Shown here: one piece after another, positions 13,413 through 24,489 of the stretch
Position numbering within the stretch: the stretch's first letter is position 1
Layout: each line of letters opens with the position of its first letter
Assembly (NCBI GenBank): GCA_036874045.1
Contig: CM072336.1
Location: 25,061,501 to 25,125,500 of the forward strand
Direction of reading: 5' to 3'
DNA: 64,000 nt
Source: Cymodocea nodosa
Lineage: Eukaryota > Streptophyta > Magnoliopsida > Alismatales > Cymodoceaceae
The notes under the pieces: model-generated
What the model saw: only the letters and a program-made list of their open reading frames with translations
Told to the model about the DNA's origin: nothing
The model's database searches: none
Made by a program: the position numbers and the translations under genes

Positions 13413-14800
13413 GAAATAAATTATAAAATACTACCTAAAATTGTGTAATTGATACATTAATTTGTAATTTAATATTTAAAAATAAAAATAATATTAATTT
13501 ATTCCATGTTCAAATATAATTATGTACATTAAATGTAAAAATAGTGTACATTAGAAAATATAGTGATTCAATATAAACATGACACTCATCAAAATGCAAA
13601 AGGTCTATAAAAGATAAGCATACTTTTAACATTAAAAATTACATCTTAATTTTTTTTTGTAATTTTATTATTATTATTAATTCTTGAATATATATATTTC
13701 TAATATTATTCTCTTTTTCTTAAATTTTTTTATATAATTATATTTATTTTATTTTATGCATATTTATATCTTAAAAAAAATTATTTAAAGATGTTATATC
13801 ATTATTGTATTTTTTACTATTATTATTTTAATATATATGTATGTATATTTACTTAACTTGGCCAAACCAAGAATGTATAAAATATGCAAAAAAATAAAAT
13901 ATTTATTAATATATTATTATTATTTACATATTTATTTATTGAAGAACGATTGAATCGTAAATATATTGGTTCAATCGATAGATTATAAATTATTAATATC
14001 GAAAATGATTGAATCGATGATATGTTGGTTTCACTGATGATTTATGTTTTTTTTTAATCGATTGAATAGATGACTCAATAAATTTGTATTTTTTTATGAT
14101 GTTTTTGAATTGATTGAATCAATTTCATTTCAATTCAATAGATATTTTAAATATATATATATTATTTTATATATATCTTAAATTAATTGAAACTATCACT
14201 TGATTCAATCGATATTTAATTAGTTGAATCGATGGCTCAATAAGTTAATATTTTTTTATGATATTTTTGAATTGGTTGAATCGATTTTATTTCAATTCAA
14301 CTAATACTTTAAATATATATATATTGTTTTATATATATCTTGAATTGATTGAAAATATATATATATTAAATCGATATTTTTGAAACTATCACTTGATTAA
14401 ATCGATATTTAATTGGTTGAATCAATGGCTCAATAAATTGATATTTTTTTATGATTGAATCGATCATGTTTCGATTCAACTAATATTTTAAATATATATT
14501 ATATTTCAAGTATTTAATTTAATTGAATTACTTAATTTAATATATATATTTTTGTTATATTATATTATATTATTATTATTTTGCTATTACATATAAACTA
14601 AATTACCATTTTAAACATTAATATAATAATAATAATTTATAATCTATGATTTGAACCAATATATTTAGGATATGAACCGAAATAAATTATAAAATACTAC
14701 CTAAAATTGTGTAATAGATACGTCAATCTATCTGTAATTTCATATTTAAAAATGAAAATATTATTAATGAATTTAAAAAGTACATATGTTCAAATTATTA
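13413..14800. repeat. AT-rich repeat block flanked by a direct duplication
   Basis: A segment of about 115 bases beginning 'aataaattataaaatacta' occurs at about 13,415 and again at 14,681. Between them lies very AT-rich DNA. At 14,071, 14,233 and 14,426 a degenerate unit restarts ('tgactcaataaa', 'tggctcaataag', 'tggctcaataaa'), giving spacings of 162 and 193 bases; the longer unit has an extra internal piece. Each unit carries several ATCGAT-type palindromes in the context 'ttgaatcgat'. No coding potential. Confidence 0.75.
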
Positions 14801-14989
14801 CAACATAAATTTAAAAAATAGTCTAAAGGTACAAAGCATTCAAAGTATTACAACATGTAAACAATAATCTAATGAAACAAAGCATTCTACTTATTATAAC
14901 ATCAATATAATAAATAATCCAAAGGTATAATATAAATAGACGTAAATAATCCTTCCATCCTAAATTGTCATCATCATATCCTCACATAT

Positions 14990-16296
14990 CTTATTAGTTA
15001 CCTGTTTTCATTGTTCTTGACTCATTCCAACTTATGAATGTCCATCCATATGTAATTCTCCTGTTGATTATATATCATCAGTAATATTTAATTCTTCTAA
15101 CTCATCTTACAAATCTTCAATTAAATCTTCTTTATCAGTCATTCAAATAAAATTATGAAGTAAAAAACATACGATCACAATCTACACTTGTGTATCATAT
15201 AAATATAACATCTAACTTCGTAAGATTGAAAAATAATATTTCACAACTCTAAATGTACACTCAATAACTATTCTTAGTTATGAATGACTCTAGTTAAAGT
15301 TTTATACAGCATTATTAGGAAGTCTGTCATTAACATAATCAGATAAGTAATAGTGTACACCACGAAATGGGTAAATATACTCTGATTGATTGGAATATTC
15401 AATATCTACCAAGTAAAACTTACCTATATAAGAATAAAAATTAATATGATAATGTATTTATTACTTGAAAATCAATAAGTCCAGTAATTGCATCTTAAAG
15501 GATACGAACATTAGCTGCTGATCCTTCCCAACCAACTAAAATATTTGTAAATTTCATATCAAAATTACATGTCATCACATTAAGACAATTCACCTTTCCT
15601 ATTTCTAAATCTAATTGTTTGTTGTCTAAAAATAGTTATTTTAATATAAATACCATCAACTTCAATGCAATTCTGTACACATTAAACATCATTTAATCTT
15701 ATTTTAAATAACATAAAAAAAAGAAAGGATATTACAAAAGTGAATACGTACCTTAAAATAAAAATAGACATTTGCATCATTTGCAATTTGACTTAATGTT
15801 GAGGATGAAGGTTTTGCTATAAACACATAATTTAAATGTAATATAACATTTAATACTTCATTAAAGCACTTGCTAACACTCTAACTTGAATGACTAAATC
15901 GCTCAACTATTATTCCATATCTTTGATTTTGACAAAGAACATAACAAATTTCTCTTCTACACTGATGTTGTTGGTATCAGCAATAACTCCTTCATTCCTT
16001 ATTAAACCACAAAAACTTTTAAACACACTTTGACTCATTCTATAAATCTTTCAACAATTGTAACCTTAATAAGGTTGGGAAGAATCTAATAATCTCTTGA
16101 TGTAATCTGTACCTTCTTTACTATATATACGACTTATGTTATTGTAAAGTAACGGTGACATATTTGCCATTTTCCTTAAAATTGTCCATGATGTAAATAG
16201 ATATAGTTGCCTTCTTCTATCTACTTCTTCATCTACTAGGAATGAAATTGCATTATCAACTATAGTAATAAACATGACACTAGGAATCATCCTCAC
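14990..16296 (-). pseudogene. HARBI1-like transposase of copy B, broken
   Basis: From 16,296 on the minus strand the N-terminal part reads through 'LYNNISRIYSKEGTDYIKRL' and into the segment 'MSQSVFKSFC..RNEGVIADTNNISVEEKFVMF', typical of the region ahead of the DDE domain in plant Harbinger transposases. The first catalytic aspartate block is diverged (IEVDGIYIK near 15,645, where E reads IGAIDGTHIK). A later block 'DYVNDRLPNNAV' (15,310-15,350) and the C-terminal helix region (15,080-15,250) are present. Several stops and frameshifts occur, so the product cannot be functional. Confidence 0.8.
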
Positions 16297-16569
16297 CTAC
16301 AAGGTAACAAGAATATTAAGAATTTATCATTCAACGTTTCAATATATAAAAGGCATTAAATGTTTCAAAATATAACCATTTTACATTTCATAACGATAAG
16401 TCATTTCACATTTCAATAAATAATACATATTTTGCATTTCAACCATATATGACCTTTCACAAAAATATTTCGTCTGCAAAAGATTTTATTTAAAAAATAT
16501 TACATTCACAAAAACACTTCAAAAGTGCAACAAGTTCTGAATTGGGAAAAAAGTGAATTCATGCACAAA

Positions 16570-18000
16570 AAGATTTCATCCATTGGAACCACATGCTCAC
16601 TTCCTAAACTTCAACCATCTATAACGCATTTCTACTGGTAAACTTAAAAATAATTTCCAAATTTTAGCTTTTGGAATAGCTTCATATTGCTTATCTGTAA
16701 AAAAACCTTCAATCTAAAGTAACACTACAACAACATGATGTAAATAATTTTCAATCTTTTCTTTAATATTGACCAAGATGTTTTGTACTTCAAGCAATTT
16801 TTTTTGTACATCAACCAAATCTTTAAATTGTTCATTCTGTGTAACTTAATTTTGTTGTTCTATTTCATACATATGCATAATGATTTTTTATGTATCTTTA
16901 AATGATTCTGCTATAATTTGATAAGACACTACATGAGATCTTGTTTATTTCTTCCTCTTCTCAATTAACACCTTTGAACTTCCTCCTAATGGAAGTAAAT
17001 CAAAATCAATATCCATTGTTTCCTGAGTGTTATCTATAATGCTGAATTCCACATCCTGTGTTTGATACGACCTCCACATCATCATTTTATCTAATCATAT
17101 TCCCAGTAACCATACTACCTTCAAATATTTATTGCAATTGCTCAAATATCAAGCATGATTTTCTTTTGCATCTTTTACACTCTGCATATGCCTATAAAAA
17201 AAACAATATAGTCAAAATGAAAAAAAATAAAGATTATAATATCTTTCAAGTCATAAGCAAGTTAACCTACACAAACTTCTTTCATATCTCATCATCAATG
17301 TCAATGTAATCCTAGATGAAATTCCAATCTAATCTACTCTGATTAGCAATTTTGGAATAATTTCGATACATTTGTAATCAAGTTTTTAAACGACTTTCTA
17401 CATTCTTTCTTGTGATAACTATGTTTCTTTTAGTAATGTATTTTTCGATTACTTATCCTAAGTGCTACATCATCATTTTATTTAGTCATATTTCCAGTAA
17501 CCATACTGACTTCAAATATTTGTTGCAATTGCTCAAATATCAAGCATGATTTTCTTTTGCAACTTTCACACTCTGCATGTACCTATAAAAAAAATAATGT
17601 AGTCAAAATGAAAAAAGATAAAGATTATAATATCTTTCAAGTCATAAGCAAGCTAACCTACACAAACTTCTTTCATATCTCATCGTCAATGTCAATGTAG
17701 CCCTAGGTGAAATTTCAATCTCATCACTCTAGTTAGCAATTTTGGAATAATTTCGATACATTTGTCATCAAGTTTTTAAGCGACTTTCTACATTCTTTCT
17801 TGTGATACCTGTGCTTCTTCTAGTAATGTATTTTTCAATTACTTCATCCTAAATGCTACCTTTTATTTTTCTATCATGAGTTTTTTTATTTCCTTCATGT
17901 AATACTTTTGCTAAAATATTTAAAAAATATACATCTACTTCAACATTCCAACTAATGTAACTTCTACCTCCAATTGTCCTTCCCTTATCAAGAGTATTCA
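16570..18000 (-). pseudogene. Myb/SANT-like ORF1 of copy B, broken
   Basis: Collinear with the intact ORF1 of copy C (27,086-26,061). The Myb/SANT domain part lies at about 18,000-17,650, the second-exon part with 'IFEQLQQIF'-like and charged coiled segments at about 17,170-16,600. A tandem duplication of 391 bases repeats the end of exon 1, the intron and the start of exon 2. Multiple frame breaks. Confidence 0.75.
17076..17858. repeat. 391-bp tandem duplication inside ORF1 of copy B
   Basis: Unit 1 is 17,076-17,466 and unit 2 17,467-17,858. Both begin 'acatcatcattttat' and both include the 'cttcaaatatttrttgcaat' exon-2 start and the exon-1 end of the Myb/SANT gene. They differ at scattered bases, so the duplication is not very recent. 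It doubles the intron with its splice borders. Confidence 0.9.
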
Positions 18001-19235
18001 TATTCTACACAAACATAATTTCAACAAATAAAATAAAACATATAGAATAATAACACAACAATAAAAACATTCATATGCATTTGCTAAAACCATTACATTC
18101 ACAATTTAAAAAAATTAACATAATCCATTTTTAAAAAGCAAACATCAAAAGGAAAATGTACTCGAAAACCATTGAATCAAAAGGATTGCCATTAAGACTG
18201 ACAAACATCAATGGTAGAATAATTTTCTCAAAAAAAAAAGATAAAAAATCCAATAGAATATGAAAATGATGTAACCAAGCATAGGACTATTTTTCCTTTT
18301 AAAAAAATAGGTTATCACATATAGAGTAACATTCAACAAAAATAAAAGATATGGTAATTTGAACAATTCTATAAAGTACCCTTTGGTTATCAAGAGGATC
18401 TTCCTTCTACGTTTCGAACAAATCTTACATGAGTTGAGATCCAAGTTAGATGCTTTTTATAATCAGGTGGGTCTATATATAAATCAAGAATTGCCAATTT
18501 TGAAATAGCATACAAATTTGTATGATAATTAGATCAATAACTAACATATGCTCTTATTCCAAAGGTGCATTCATCTACATGCTTGATGTTCGAGTGCTTT
18601 GTAGATCATTATTATAGTAACTTGTTTTTTTCAATAAGTATTATTTATTTTTGTAGCTTGTACTTGAAGTCTTTTCTTCTCCAATATATGAAATATCTAA
18701 TAAACTTTTGATATAGTAAGTTAATTTTAATTTATTGTAAAAAATGACACAACTTTTACAAATTATACAAAACAAGAAAAATAAACAAACAAAAATATAA
18801 ATTAACAATCAATTATATCTACAAACAAGTACACCTCAAGTTTAAATGTCACCGACAAATTAAAATACAAAGGAAAAGAATTGTTCTTGGCTGTGCCCAT
18901 GGAATAGTAGTTCTTACGTTATTACCTCAAACAACGAAGAGTATTCACATGAATAGTTTTGTAATTTTGAAAACATTGACAAGAAAAATGTAAACAGCAT
19001 TACTTAAACCAAAAGATCATAATGTCACTTCTTATAATGATAATATATCCAATGAAAAGGAACAAAAGTGATACGAAAGCAACGACAACGACAAAAGGGA
19101 GGGAGTATACCTTTTAAGGTTTTTAAGTTAAGGAACCTGACAACAACAATGAAAGCAACCACAATGGAAGTCAAGGGAGTCGTAGAATCAAGAGCCTTCG
19201 CACAATCAGTAGTCAACTTTTTAGAACAGAGAAGC

Positions 19236-19365
19236 TTCGAAAGATGATGACGAAAGCAATAACAACAAAAGCAACGACGATGGAAGCAACGATGACAAAA
19301 GCAACGATGATGGAAGCAATGACGACGAAAGCAATGACTAAAGCAACGATAGAGAAAATGGTAAT
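19236..19365. repeat. Minisatellite in GC-richer end of copy B
   Basis: Short units of the type 'aaagcaacgatgatggaag' (about 15-18 bases, often paired into about 33) repeat across the stretch. They create low-complexity reading frames on both strands, which I do not regard as genes. It lies in the block just inside the right end of copy B, the same place where the other large copies carry GC-rich or tandemly repeated DNA. Confidence 0.75.
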
Positions 19366-20999
19366 GATGGAAGTGAACCACAGAAGTTCAGAAAAGGGGC
19401 CGATGCACGATTCGGAAGGAGAGGACTTAGAAAGACGTTGGCAAAAATGAAAAGTTCATCTTAAATATAGACAGAATTTTTATAAATTCATTTCCACTAT
19501 TTCCCATGTACGCTAACAGCATACAAACGAAAAGTTAAAACTTTCCTTTCCATCAATTCCAATGTGCACTACCACCCCTTAGGGCTTGTTAATGCACACC
19601 AAAAAGTTCAAACGGAAAGGAAATAAAATATCCAAAATGTCAAAATTTCCGTAATAATTTAGTACACCTACCAAAAAATTCAGAAAGTTAGAATTCACAT
19701 GAAGGTTTAGTGCACACGAAAATGTTTAGAAATTAAAAAAGTAATGAAATAAATTGTAAACACTACCTAAAATTGTGTAATTGATATATTAATTTGAAAT
19801 TTCAATTAAACAAATATTATTATTATTATTATTATAATGTAAGTATTTAATTAAATTAAATTACATATTTTAATTAATTTTTTAGTCAAAAGATACAAAG
19901 TATTCAAAGTATTACAACATGAATGCAAAGAATAATCCAAAGATACAAAACATTCTACTTATTACAACATCAATATAATAAATAATCCAAAGGTATAATA
20001 TAAATAGACATAAATAGTCCTTCCATCCCACAATGTCATCATATCCTCATGCATCTTATCAACTACTTCTTTTCGTTGTTCTTAACTCGTTCCAACTTAT
20101 AAATGTCTATCCATATGTACTTCTCCTGTTGGTTGTATATCATCAATAATATTTAATTCTTCTAACTCATCTTACAAATCTTCTAAGTAAATCTTCTTTA
20201 TCAGTCATTCGAATGAATTTATGAAGTAAAAAACATATGATCACAATTTTCACTTGTATTTCATATAGATATGGCATCAACCTCGTAAGATTGAAAAATG
20301 ATGTTTCACAACTCCAAATATACACTTAAGGTCTTTTTGTACACTTGAAATTTGAATTCCACAAAATTTGAATTCTACAGAATTTGATGGAAAGAATTCA
20401 AAATCTAGGTGTTTGTGCACGTTCAGGAAATTGAATTCCAAGTGTTTGTGTACATAACATAATTTGAGGGAATTGAATAGAACTGATTTTTAATAAAATT
20501 AAGTATTGACTTAAAATAATTAATGAAAATGTAATTAATTTATTTATGAATTGTTAACATTAATAAATGAACATATTATTAAAATAAATATTTATATATC
20601 ATTTATTAATCAATTAAATATATCATTATATAAAATAAATCAAAAATTACAGAAATTGATAACTTTCCCGTGATATTACATATTTAAAACAACAAAAGGA
20701 TAATTATAAATTTTATATTCCTCATAATGATCAAAAAAAGGCATATTACAAAAAATCTACTCATTATGATGTTTGTATTTTCATTCACGACCATCCCACA
20801 TTGCATACATAATATTTTCACGAAATTTATCTGCAATTTCTTTTCTTTGCTATTGCGTGTTGTTCCCAATAATGTTAAGTATTTCATATTATCTTTCTAT
20901 ATTTGCAGAGTCTTCAACTTGTATATCACGTTCATCTTCTTATACTTAATATTCAAGATCTTGACATAAGTCTGTTTTATTTGCTTTACGAATGAAGTT

Positions 21000-21680
21000 G
21001 CAACTTCCCACCCACTAAGAACATAAGTAAATTCCATATCAAAATTACATGCAGCCAATACGTTTTGTAACAATTCACCTTTTCTGTTCCTAAATCGGGC
21101 ATTCTCTTTTCCATAAATTGTGACTTTAATATGTGTACCATCAATAGCACCTATACAATCTTACCCATACCAAAAACAAATTTAATTAATATATAAACGA
21201 ATAACATGAAATATCAAAATAGAAATAAAGATTGAAGTGTGTACCTTGAAATATGGATAAATATTAACATCATTCTGAATTCGATTGTGTGTAGCAACTT
21301 CATGTTTAGCTAGAAGTATATTACCTATTTTTAATATAGCATTTATTATTTCATTGAAATATGTACTGACAGTCCATACTAAGCGATGAAAACGCTCTCT
21401 GGTTACTCCATACCTTTAATTTTGTCCAACTGTTACTAAAAAAATAGCAAGTTTCTCCTCTACGCTCATATTTCTACGCTCAAAATTGTGAAAAAACATG
21501 TTGACTCATTCGATAAATTTTCCTGCAGTTGTATGCTTAATATGGTGATAATGGATCTAACAATCTTTGTACATATTGTGCTCCTTCCGTACTGTATATA
21601 CCAGTGGTGGATGTTTGAATCCCATTTATAGTAATTTCGCATAGAAATTGTCATGTTCCCAATATAACTTTTCTTTTTTT
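21000..21680 (-). pseudogene. HARBI1-like transposase fragment of copy E
   Basis: The minus strand encodes 'YVQRLLDPLSPY', 'NCRKIYRMSQHVFSQF' (about 21,580-21,480) and the conserved catalytic block DCIGAIDGTHIKV (about 21,127-21,165). The rest of the DDE domain, expected toward 20.4 kb, is missing or unrecognisable, so the gene is truncated as well as interrupted. Family 2 therefore probably depended on another copy for movement at the end of its life. Confidence 0.7.
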
Positions 21681-21924
21681 CTTCCTTCGTTCTTTGTTTT
21701 CATTAATAATGGACATAGATGTCTTCATAAATTCCAGTCCCTTCATCTGTACCTATCATACCAATTATGATTTAATAAAGAAAACATAATAATAGCATAC
21801 AATGCAAAACAATGTATACATCAACAAAATGTTTAGACCATGTTACGTAATATTAAAGATAACACAAGTTCAATAAATTCAAACATGTTCAACAAAATTT
21901 AAATTTTTAAATGAAAAAAACACA

Positions 21925-23011
21925 TCATTCCAAATTAAACTTCAACCATGAAGTTCTCATGTTCGGTGGTAGACGCCTAAATTGATTCTTCTTTGATTCT
22001 ATCTTCAATAATTGCATTGCCTTGTATTTTTCTTCTTCTGTAAGATCTGTAAGTGAAAGTAAAATAGTGAGAACATCATCTTCTTCACGATCTTTTTTCT
22101 CTAACAATTTCATCTTCCTCTCCATGTATGTTAATTTCCTTTCTTCAATACGTGTAAATGCCATCTTTTCCTTTTAGATCGATATCATGTTCTCTTGTAG
22201 TTGTATGACACGCTCTGAGTATGCCATTTTCCTCGAATTTTCTTCCATATCCTCACTAAAATAATCCATAAGTGATACACCAACATTGTTCATTGTAGTT
22301 GCCATAAGTTGTTGTGATTCAACATGTGGACATGGATGTTTTCCTTTCCTGCATGAGTCTACATCATTCAAACTAAGAAGAGTTTGAGTAGAAAAATGAT
22401 CTTGAGTTTCAACCTCAAATTCCATAGTATTTTGTGTAAGAGGTACATTATCAAGGTCATTTGTATCTTCATTCAAGTTCACAACTACTTAGATTTGTTG
22501 TACTCATTTTAGTTGAGCTTGTTGCAAGATTTCCTTCAAATATTACTTGAAGTTGGGCATATATAGGACATGATTTATCCTTGTACTGTGCATGGATGAA
22601 CCTATTAGGAAAAAAAATATTAGTACAAATTATAAGATAAACAAATGTTAAATTTAAATTTGAAAAAATTCAACTAACCATAACAAATTCATCCCAAACT
22701 TCTTTTGCGATATCAGTATGTCCATGAATATAATTTCATCCCCAACCACTTTGTGCACCAATCTTTCTATAAATCTTGTACATTTGTCGCCATGTTTTCA
22801 TTCGACTATCAATATTTTTCTTTTGGATGTTACCTCCTGTTTCTTTATTGTAATCATAAATTACCTTCAACCAAGTATCAACTCGTATCTTTCCATCAGG
22901 AGTTTTACCATTACCCTCTTTAATAGCATCGTACACCTTTCTTAATATCATCTCATCCGCTTGAACACTCCAACTAAAATAAGATCTTCCACATCCTTTC
23001 TTGTTTTCCAT
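21925..23011 (-). pseudogene. Myb/SANT-like ORF1 of copy E, nearly intact
   Basis: Exon 1 starts at 23,011 (MENKKGCGRSYFSW...) and carries the Myb/SANT-like domain with 'SRMKTWRQMYKIYRKIGAQS'. One in-frame TGA follows 'GWG' near 22,736, where copy C has Trp, and the frame then continues 'NYIHGHTDIAKEVWDEFVM' to a GT donor. Exon 2 includes 'PIYAQLQVIFEG', an acidic serine/threonine-rich middle (22,482-22,174) and the C-terminal block 'LPPNMRTSWLKF' ending at 21,925. A few stops separate the pieces. The likely role was DNA binding and nuclear import of the transposase, as known for Harbinger Myb-like proteins. Confidence 0.8.
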
Positions 23012-23328
23012 TTCCTAAGAATACATATATGAACAAAATATAAAATGCACCACAACATAATATAAAGATGGACATTACCATAAACATTAGATTCACAATA
23101 TACACCTATCAATTCAATTTTGGGAATCATTATTTGTTGCTAGTGAATCATAAAATAGTCTTGTCTCTCAGTGAATGCTAGTTGCAACATTGCAGTTTCA
23201 AAGTTTGAAGACTGATGCAAACTGATGTCAGAAATAACATCTGCAGCTTTGATATTCCAAGAATTTACATAATCAATATATACAAAAATAAATGATGTTT
23301 GCACAATCTATACTAAACCATAAAAAAT

Positions 23329-23700
23329 GATGTTTTCACAATCTATACTGAACCATAATTTATTTCCATAATCAAATAAATGACGTTTACATACTGAACC
23401 ATAATTAAACAATCTATATTGAACCATAATAAATGATGTTTGCACAATCTATACTGAACCATAATTTATTTCCATAATCAAAAATAAATGATGTTTACAT
23501 ACTGAACCATAATTAAACAATCTATACTTAACCATAATAAATGATGTTTGCACAATCTATACTGAACCATAATTTATTTCCATAATCAAATAAATGATGT
23601 TTACATACTGAACCATAATTAAACAATCTATACTGAACCATAATAAATGATGTTTGCACAATCTATACTGAACCATAATTTATTTCCATAATCAAAAATA
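23329..23700. repeat. 106-108-bp tandem array in copy E
   Basis: Units start at about 23,329, 23,435, 23,543 and 23,649 with 'gatgtttgcacaatctata' or a close variant; the last is partial. Each unit contains several copies of 'ctgaaccataat'. An extra start at 23,294 has only a short piece. The array lies between ORF1 and the GC-rich block, in the presumed leader/promoter side of the element. Confidence 0.9.
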
Positions 23701-24243
23701 AATGAATACCACTGGACATTACCATAAACACAAACTGGACATTACCATAAACACAAATTCACAATATACACAATCTATATACACAAAATACCACTGGATT
23801 ACATGTTAATTTACAAATCATATTTCTTGCTGCACATCCAAAATTGACGAAGCTAGCATTCGAATGTGAAAGTATTCTAACGGAATGTACCTGTTCAACC
23901 AGCGTCGAGCATCGCGATGCACTGCACAAACACGGGAGGACTACGATGATGCGATGACGAACGACTCACGAACGACAAGACGACACGATCGAAGCTTAGT
24001 GCCGCAGAATGTTCAACGAGACAAGTGTTCAAGGAAGACAGAAAGGGCGAAAATCAACACCTTAGACCAGGGAAAGCATCTAACGGGGCGACGGTGAGTG
24101 CCAACAATCGAAGAGCATGAGATACAGATGGCGATAGAAGCAAGCGCAAGTCAAGGCAAGGGCTTCTACGTTCGTTCAGGAAAAACAGAGACTTTCGATA
24201 CTCGAAAGTGTCGGAGCCGAGCGCGCAAGTCGATTGCAGCGCA

Positions 24244-24489
24244 GGCGATGGTGCAAGCGAGTGCCACGACGAGCGCGCAAGTCGAGCGATCGAGCGTCGA
24301 TGCCAACGAGCGTGCGGGGGAATCAACGAGGGGCCGAGTGTGCAAGTCGAGTACAACGCAGGTGAAGGCAATGGTGCAAGCGAGTGCCACGACGAGCGTG
24401 CAAGTCAAGGAGTCGAGCGTCGGTGCTGACGACCGTGAGGGGGAATCGACGAGGGGCTGACGAGCAGGAGGGTGCAAGATCGCGAGGGG
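24244..24489. repeat. 123-bp direct duplication in GC-rich end of copy E
   Basis: Units 24,244-24,366 and 24,367-24,489 share 'atggtgcaagcgagtgccac' and 'gaggggctga'-like ends. The surrounding 23,890-24,490 block is strikingly GC- and CpG-rich for this window. It produces overlapping open frames of 70-125 codons on both strands (arginine/serine/alanine-rich), which look like composition artefacts and not like genes. Confidence 0.85.

Larger units (their letters stand above)
13234..19578 (-). mobile_element. PIF/Harbinger family-1 copy B
   Basis: The left terminus carries TAGTGCACATC at about 13,242. The right terminus, reverse-complemented, reads GGGGTGGTAGTGCACATTGG from 19,578, giving an imperfect terminal inverted repeat. 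Minus-strand genes are ORF1 (about 18,000-16,570) and transposase (about 16,296-14,990), both broken. The element abuts copy A on the left and copy C on the right, where the three bases TTA (19,579-19,581) separate it from C. Internal additions are an AT-rich repeat block (about 13.45-14.68 kb) bounded by duplicated sequence, and a 391-bp tandem duplication in ORF1. Confidence 0.8.

Noticed and set aside
19025-19450. 118-codon His/Cys/Arg-rich minus frame and 68-codon Thr/Lys/Met plus frame
   Set aside because: Both are translations of a simple minisatellite, so not evidence for a protein.
23329-23700. CRISPR-like regular repeat
   Set aside because: Units are contiguous 106-108-base tandems without spacers, in a plant transposon.
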